This document shows, in pieces, positions 6,386 to 9,285 of a stretch of 9,285 bases of DNA. How positions within the stretch are numbered: the first letter of the stretch is position 1; the number at the start of each line of letters is the position of its first letter. The DNA is taken from contig JACCSH010000230.1 in assembly GCA_013813125.1 (NCBI GenBank), positions 1 to 9,285 of the forward strand, written 5' to 3'. Source of the stretch: Nocardioidaceae bacterium (GTDB lineage: Bacteria > Actinomycetota > Actinomycetes > Propionibacteriales > Nocardioidaceae). Made by a program: the position numbers and the translations under genes. The notes under the pieces are model-generated. The model had not been told where the DNA came from, made no database searches, and was given only the letters and a program-made list of their open reading frames with translations.

Positions 6386-6708
6386 GCAAGGAGCGGTCAG
6401 TGCGCCGCGCAGCCCGAGAGGCGGAGCTCGCCGAACGGCAGGCACGCCGCGATCGCGAGCAGATCGTGGCGGCTCGCCGGCGTGCCGTCAAGCAGACGTT
6501 CGCCAGGGCCATTCCACGACCCGCCCAACGTTCCGGCTCGACTGGCGTGCTGGCAGCCAAGCGCCGCCGGCGTATCGGCTTGTTGGCGGTGGGTTTCGCT
6601 GTCGTGCAAGTGCTCACCTGGGCGTGGACTCCGGACTGGGGTATTCGCATGGCAGTCATCGTCGCCAGTTTGTTCGCCATTCCGGTCGTCCACGTGCTCT
6701 CCTCGTAG
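6382..6708 (+). CDS. Small basic two-helix membrane protein of the his operon, function unknown
   Basis: A 108-residue protein with two parts. Residues 1-64 are extremely rich in Arg, Ala, Glu and Gln ([20 protein letters not shown], 8-27), with a likely coiled-coil helix up to about 38 and a basic cluster KRRRR (60-64). Two hydrophobic segments follow, about 65-83 and 87-105, joined by TPDWG. With so many positive charges before the first helix, both termini are expected in the cytoplasm. The ATG at 6382 is chosen because GAGGTGG (6370-6376) lies 5 nt upstream; an in-frame GTG at 6373 would sit within that site. Similar uncharacterised small proteins occur, from memory, in the his clusters of related actinobacteria. 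The gene lies between hisH and priA, so it is surely co-transcribed with them. No enzymatic motif is visible and no function is claimed. Confidence 0.85.
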   Translation: MSKERSVRRAAREAELAERQARRDREQIVAARRRAVKQTFARAIPRPAQRSGSTGVLAAKRRRRIGLLAVGFAVVQVLTWAWTPDWGIRMAVIVASLFAIPVVHVLSS

Positions 6709-6718
6709 GCTCGACGGC

Positions 6719-7486
6719 GTGTCCACTCTCACCCTGCTGCCGGCCGTAGACGTAGCTCGAGGACAAGCCGTACAGCTGGTGCAAGGAGTGGCGGGCACCG
6801 AACGGGTGTTCGGGGATCCGGTCGAGGCAGCTTTGCGCTGGCAGCAGGCCGGGGCCGACTGGTTGCACCTGGTCGATCTCGACGCTGCCTTTGGGCGTGG
6901 AAACAATCTGGATCTGCTGGGCCGCGTCGTGGAGGCGCTCGACATCGACGTGCAGATGTCGGGTGGGATCCGCGACGACCAGACACTGATGCGCGCGCTG
7001 GCGACGAGGTGCCGACGTGTTGTGATCGGAACCGCCGCTTTGGAGGACCCGGATTGGTGCGCCTCGGTCATCGCCTCGCATGGCGAGCGGGTGGCGGTGG
7101 GCCTGGACGTGCGGGGGACCACATTGGCGGCGCGCGGCTGGACCCGTGACGGCGGCGAGCTCTATGACGTGCTGGCCCGCCTCGACTCCGCGGGGTGCGC
7201 GCGCTATGTCGTGACCGATGTGCAGTCCGACGGAATGTTGCACGGCCCGAACCTTCAGCTCTTGCGCGACGTGTGCGCTCGTACGGCGGTCCCGGTCATC
7301 GCGTCTGGCGGCGTCTCCAGCCTTGATGACTTACGAGGGATCTCTACCCTCGTGCCGCTCGGTGTCGAAGGTGCGATCATCGGTACCGCGCTGTACACCG
7401 GCGCGTTCACCTTGGAAGACGCCCTCGCGGCGATGTCCGACGCCTCGTTTCCTGCCTCACCGACTCCTCCGGAGACTGCCCGATGA
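6719..7486 (+). CDS. priA: PriA, bifunctional HisA/TrpF-type phosphoribosyl isomerase
   Basis: A (beta-alpha)8-barrel isomerase converting ProFAR to PRFAR in histidine synthesis. Actinobacterial PriA enzymes also isomerise phosphoribosyl anthranilate for tryptophan synthesis. Asp11 in LLPAVDV is the general base and Asp167 in VVTDVQSDG the general acid. The PriA-specific Arg139-Gly140-Trp141 motif is present, matching the Arg and Trp that permit dual specificity in the M. tuberculosis enzyme. [10 protein letters not shown] (52-61), SGGIRDD (81-87) and [14 protein letters not shown] (193-206) are also typical. The GTG at 6719 follows the previous stop by 10 nt and has only a weak ribosome binding site overlapping that stop; no better in-frame start exists. 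The 255-residue protein has a Ser/Pro-rich tail (242-255) slightly beyond the barrel. It overlaps hisF by ATGA. Dual activity is inferred from the motif. Confidence 0.95.
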   Translation: MSTLTLLPAVDVARGQAVQLVQGVAGTERVFGDPVEAALRWQQAGADWLHLVDLDAAFGRGNNLDLLGRVVEALDIDVQMSGGIRDDQTLMRALATRCRRVVIGTAALEDPDWCASVIASHGERVAVGLDVRGTTLAARGWTRDGGELYDVLARLDSAGCARYVVTDVQSDGMLHGPNLQLLRDVCARTAVPVIASGGVSSLDDLRGISTLVPLGVEGAIIGTALYTGAFTLEDALAAMSDASFPASPTPPETAR

Positions 7487-8277
7487 CGGTCGCGGTGAGA
7501 GTGATTCCATGCCTCGACGTCGACGACGGGCGGGTGGTCAAAGGAGTCAACTTCGAGGGCCTGCGCGATGTGGGCGACCCGGTGCGGCTGGCAAGGCGCT
7601 ACGGCCTCGAAGGTGCCGACGAGCTGACGTTCCTCGACATCACTGCTTCGAAGAGCCGCCGCGACACGGTCCTCGATGTCGTTCGCGCTACCGCTGAGCA
7701 GGTGTTCATCCCCCTGACAGTCGGGGGAGGGGTGCGTGGCGTCGAAGACGTCGACGTCCTGCTGCGCGCGGGAGCGGACAAGGTCGCGATCAACACCGCT
7801 GCGCTTGCGAGACCCGAGGTGATCGCCGAGATCGCGAACCATTTCGGGCGCCAGGTGCTGATGCTGAGCGTCGATGCTCGCCGCTCTGCTGGCATGCCGT
7901 CGGGATTCGAGGCGACGACCCATGGTGGCAGCGAGCCCACCGGGGTCGACGCCGTCGAGTGGGCACACCGGGGGGCCGATCTCGGTGCTGGGGAGATCTT
8001 GCTGAACGCCATGGACGCCGACGGGACGCGGGACGGATTCGACCTCGAACTGATCAGCGCGGTGCGCAAGGTGGTCTCGACGCCGGTAATCGCCAGCGGC
8101 GGTGCCGGGGAGAGCCGCCACTTTCCGCCTGCCGTCGAGGCGGGCGCCGACGCTGTGCTCGCGGCGAGCGTGTTCCACTTCGAGCAGGTCTCGATCGGCG
8201 CCGTGAAGGCCGAGCTGGCGCGACACGGGCTCCCGGTGCGGGGCGCCGTCTCACACAACGAAGGTCGTTTCGCCTAG
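7483..8277 (+). CDS. hisF: Imidazole glycerol phosphate synthase cyclase subunit HisF
   Basis: The cyclase subunit uses ammonia channelled from HisH to turn PRFAR into imidazole glycerol phosphate and AICAR. It is a 264-residue (beta-alpha)8 barrel. The catalytic aspartates are Asp12 in [15 protein letters not shown] (7-21) and Asp131 in LSVDARR (128-134). Phosphate-binding and structural motifs include [12 protein letters not shown] (79-90), INTAALARP (103-111), [11 protein letters not shown] (178-188), IASGGAGE (203-210) and LAASVFHF (226-233). The ATG lies in an ATGA overlap with priA and has GGAG (7471-7474) 8 nt upstream. It is the last gene of the operon in this window. Its final 27 nt are shared with the 3' end of the minus-strand TIGR03085 gene. 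hisI, often next in actinobacteria, does not follow. Confidence 0.97.
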   Translation: MTVAVRVIPCLDVDDGRVVKGVNFEGLRDVGDPVRLARRYGLEGADELTFLDITASKSRRDTVLDVVRATAEQVFIPLTVGGGVRGVEDVDVLLRAGADKVAINTAALARPEVIAEIANHFGRQVLMLSVDARRSAGMPSGFEATTHGGSEPTGVDAVEWAHRGADLGAGEILLNAMDADGTRDGFDLELISAVRKVVSTPVIASGGAGESRHFPPAVEAGADAVLAASVFHFEQVSIGAVKAELARHGLPVRGAVSHNEGRFA

Positions 8278-8931
8278 TCGCGCAACGGAGTCAGCGGGAC
8301 CGGTGACGTCGACGTCGGCAACTTCGCCGCGGCCGTAGGCGAACAGGGCCAGCTCGGTCGGCAGACCACGCAGTACGGCGGGGGCATTGCCCCGGACCGC
8401 CAGCACAGCGTCGTCGCGGTCGCTTGGCGCCAGCACAACCCCGACCGGCGACTTGCGCATAAGCACCTTGGCGAAGACACGGATCTGCCCCCAGATCTCG
8501 TCTTGTGCCCACTGGGGAAGATGCCGAGTCGCAAACGTTGGCATGGCGCGGCGTACATCCTCGTGATGGACGAAGAACTCCAGGGTGTTGAACAGCTTGT
8601 CCGTCTTCGATGTCCCGTAGATCGAAAGCCTCGGCGGTCCGCTCCGCACGTCCTCGACGAGCGCCGCATAGTCTCCCTCGGCGACCCGAGCCTCAATCGC
8701 ACCCGAAGCCTTGCCTGGTAGGGCGATACTGACGCGCCGCAGCGGATTGCCCTCACGGACCCAGAGATGCGCAGCGAGATGATGCGTGTCCCACTCGCCC
8801 GACAAGGTCGGCGCGTGTGGGCCGAACTCGTCCAACATGAGGCACAGCCTGGCTCTCTCCACCTGGGATACTCGGTGACCGCCTGGCTCGTCGGGGTGCT
8901 CTATGTAGGCGTTGCGGTGCGAGCTGGTCAT
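8251..8931 (-). CDS. TIGR03085 family metal-binding protein (DinB/MDMPI-like)
   Basis: A 226-residue protein resembling the actinobacterial TIGR03085 family, related to the N-terminal metal-binding four-helix domain of mycothiol-dependent maleylpyruvate isomerase and DinB/YfiT proteins. Signatures are [19 protein letters not shown] (25-43), the HHLAAHL segment (50-56), [17 protein letters not shown] (113-129), and [15 protein letters not shown] (187-201) near the C-terminus. His51 or His55 with His122/His123 are the likely metal ligands. Substrate and reaction are unknown. The ATG at 8931 has AAAGGA (8939-8944, minus strand) 7 nt upstream; a GTG at 8862 would give a more family-typical N-terminus but lacks a comparable site. 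It follows the VTT gene by 16 nt, so the two are probably one transcript. It runs into hisF tail to tail with a 27-nt overlap. Confidence 0.88.
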   Translation of the reverse strand: MTSSHRNAYIEHPDEPGGHRVSQVERARLCLMLDEFGPHAPTLSGEWDTHHLAAHLWVREGNPLRRVSIALPGKASGAIEARVAEGDYAALVEDVRSGPPRLSIYGTSKTDKLFNTLEFFVHHEDVRRAMPTFATRHLPQWAQDEIWGQIRVFAKVLMRKSPVGVVLAPSDRDDAVLAVRGNAPAVLRGLPTELALFAYGRGEVADVDVTGPADSVARLGETTFVV

Positions 8932-8947
8932 CGGCGGGTCCTTTGGC

Positions 8948-9285
8948 TCAGTGGAAGAAGTTGATGTCGGTCAGATATGACACGCCACCCAGAACCGCGG
9001 CGAATCGCAACGTGCGGCCCACAAACGTGGTGACGAAGAACCAGAATCGGTGAAATCTCAACTGCCCCGCAAGCACAGCCATGATCGCGAGCGGCGGAAT
9101 CCCGACCACTGCTGACAAGAACAGCAGCCCGATGCCGAGCCACGGCCTTTCATCCGTGCGTCGTTTGACCCTGTCGTACTGCCGTTTCCAGCCGGGCGAG
9201 CTCATCTTCTTCTGGATGGGCCGCCAGCGCATCGACGTGCGCCCCGCCTCGTACCAGCCGAGCTTGCCCACCGCCTGTCCGAGTG
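8948..9285 (-). CDS. VTT/DedA-like membrane protein, 5' end outside the window
   Basis: The frame is open to the right edge and reads LGQAVGKLGWYEAGR at its visible start, so the GTG at 9271 is probably internal and the true start lies beyond 9285. The visible 112 codons contain a basic amphipathic linker (about WRPIQKKMSSPGWKRQYDR), a hydrophobic helix with GIGLLFLSAVVGIPPLAI, the segment VLAGQLRFHRFWFFV, and GRTLRFAAVLGG near the C-terminus. The Gly-Lys-x-x-x-Tyr-x-x-Gly-Arg element, the Pro-Pro in the re-entrant-like helix and the final Gly-Arg-x-x-Arg are reminiscent of the VTT (SNARE-associated) / DedA / YqaA membrane family, some members of which act in lipid scrambling or transport. 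The specific function here is unknown. Its stop is 16 nt from the downstream TIGR03085 start. Confidence 0.7.
   Translation of the reverse strand, partial: LGQAVGKLGWYEAGRTSMRWRPIQKKMSSPGWKRQYDRVKRRTDERPWLGIGLLFLSAVVGIPPLAIMAVLAGQLRFHRFWFFVTTFVGRTLRFAAVLGGVSYLTDINFFH

Noticed and set aside
7255..8226. 323-codon minus-strand ORF opposite priA and hisF
   Set aside because: Despite its length it is antisense to conserved barrel enzymes, lacks a ribosome binding site and has no family resemblance.
8305..8316. Perfect 12-bp palindrome GACGTCGACGTC
   Set aside because: It lies within the TIGR03085 coding region and encodes alternating Val-Asp; codon bias explains it, and similar GTCGAC-rich runs occur elsewhere in the window.
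8862..8931. Downstream GTG (8862) as the start of the TIGR03085 protein
   Set aside because: It would give a more family-typical N-terminus, but the ATG at 8931 has a well-spaced AAAGGA ribosome binding site and the GTG does not; an N-terminal extension is accepted provisionally.
1..9285. Defence system, mobile element, CRISPR array, tRNA or rRNA gene
   Set aside because: No transposase, integrase, nuclease, CRISPR-like spaced repeats or structured RNA genes were recognised; all genes share a similar GC-rich core-genome style.

Overview
The window is a GC-rich chromosomal segment from an actinobacterium, most likely of the Propionibacteriales/Nocardioides type. This rests on strong G/C bias at third codon positions, a PriA-type HisA carrying the Arg-Gly-Trp motif, monofunctional HisB, actinobacterial forms of HisD and HisC, a TIGR03085 protein, a DUF3352 protein with a Pro/Gly/Tyr-rich cytoplasmic tail, and putative leaderless promoters. 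The taxonomic placement is inference from protein style, not a database search.

Layout. Positions 1-91 are a short upstream region with a good ribosome binding site. 92-1921 (+) encodes a single-pass membrane protein with an acidic DUF3352 ectodomain. It converges on 1935-2612 (-), a LON substrate-binding-domain protein, with only 13 nt between the stops and a strong hairpin across the junction. An 81-bp divergent intergenic region (2613-2693) separates the LON gene from the histidine operon. Each side carries a TANNNT -10 element exactly six bases before the start codon, so both genes look leaderless.

The operon runs hisD (2694-4013), hisC (4010-5095), hisB (5092-5691), hisH (5688-6320), a putative 22-codon ORF (6317-6385), a small two-helix membrane protein (6382-6708), priA/hisA (6719-7486) and hisF (7483-8277). 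Every junction is a 4-nt ATGA or GTGA overlap except the 10-nt gap before priA. Together these genes cover PRFAR formation by PriA, the HisH-HisF glutamine amidotransferase/cyclase, IGP dehydration by HisB, transamination by HisC and the final oxidations by HisD. hisG, hisE, hisI and a histidinol-phosphate phosphatase are not in the window. No trpF is seen either, which fits but does not prove a dual HisA/TrpF role for PriA.

Downstream on the minus strand, a VTT/DedA-like membrane protein (running off the right edge) is followed by a TIGR03085 metal-binding protein, probably co-transcribed. The latter ends 27 nt inside hisF, tail to tail.

Most of the window is ordinary core metabolism. The least-explained material is the hisH-priA interval: a tiny ORF joined by 4-nt overlaps on both sides, containing a 9-bp hairpin that touches the next ribosome binding site, followed by an uncharacterised small basic membrane protein inside a biosynthetic operon. 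The divergent leaderless promoters with an operator-like palindrome, and several substitutions at usually conserved NAD-site positions of HisD, also deserve a look.
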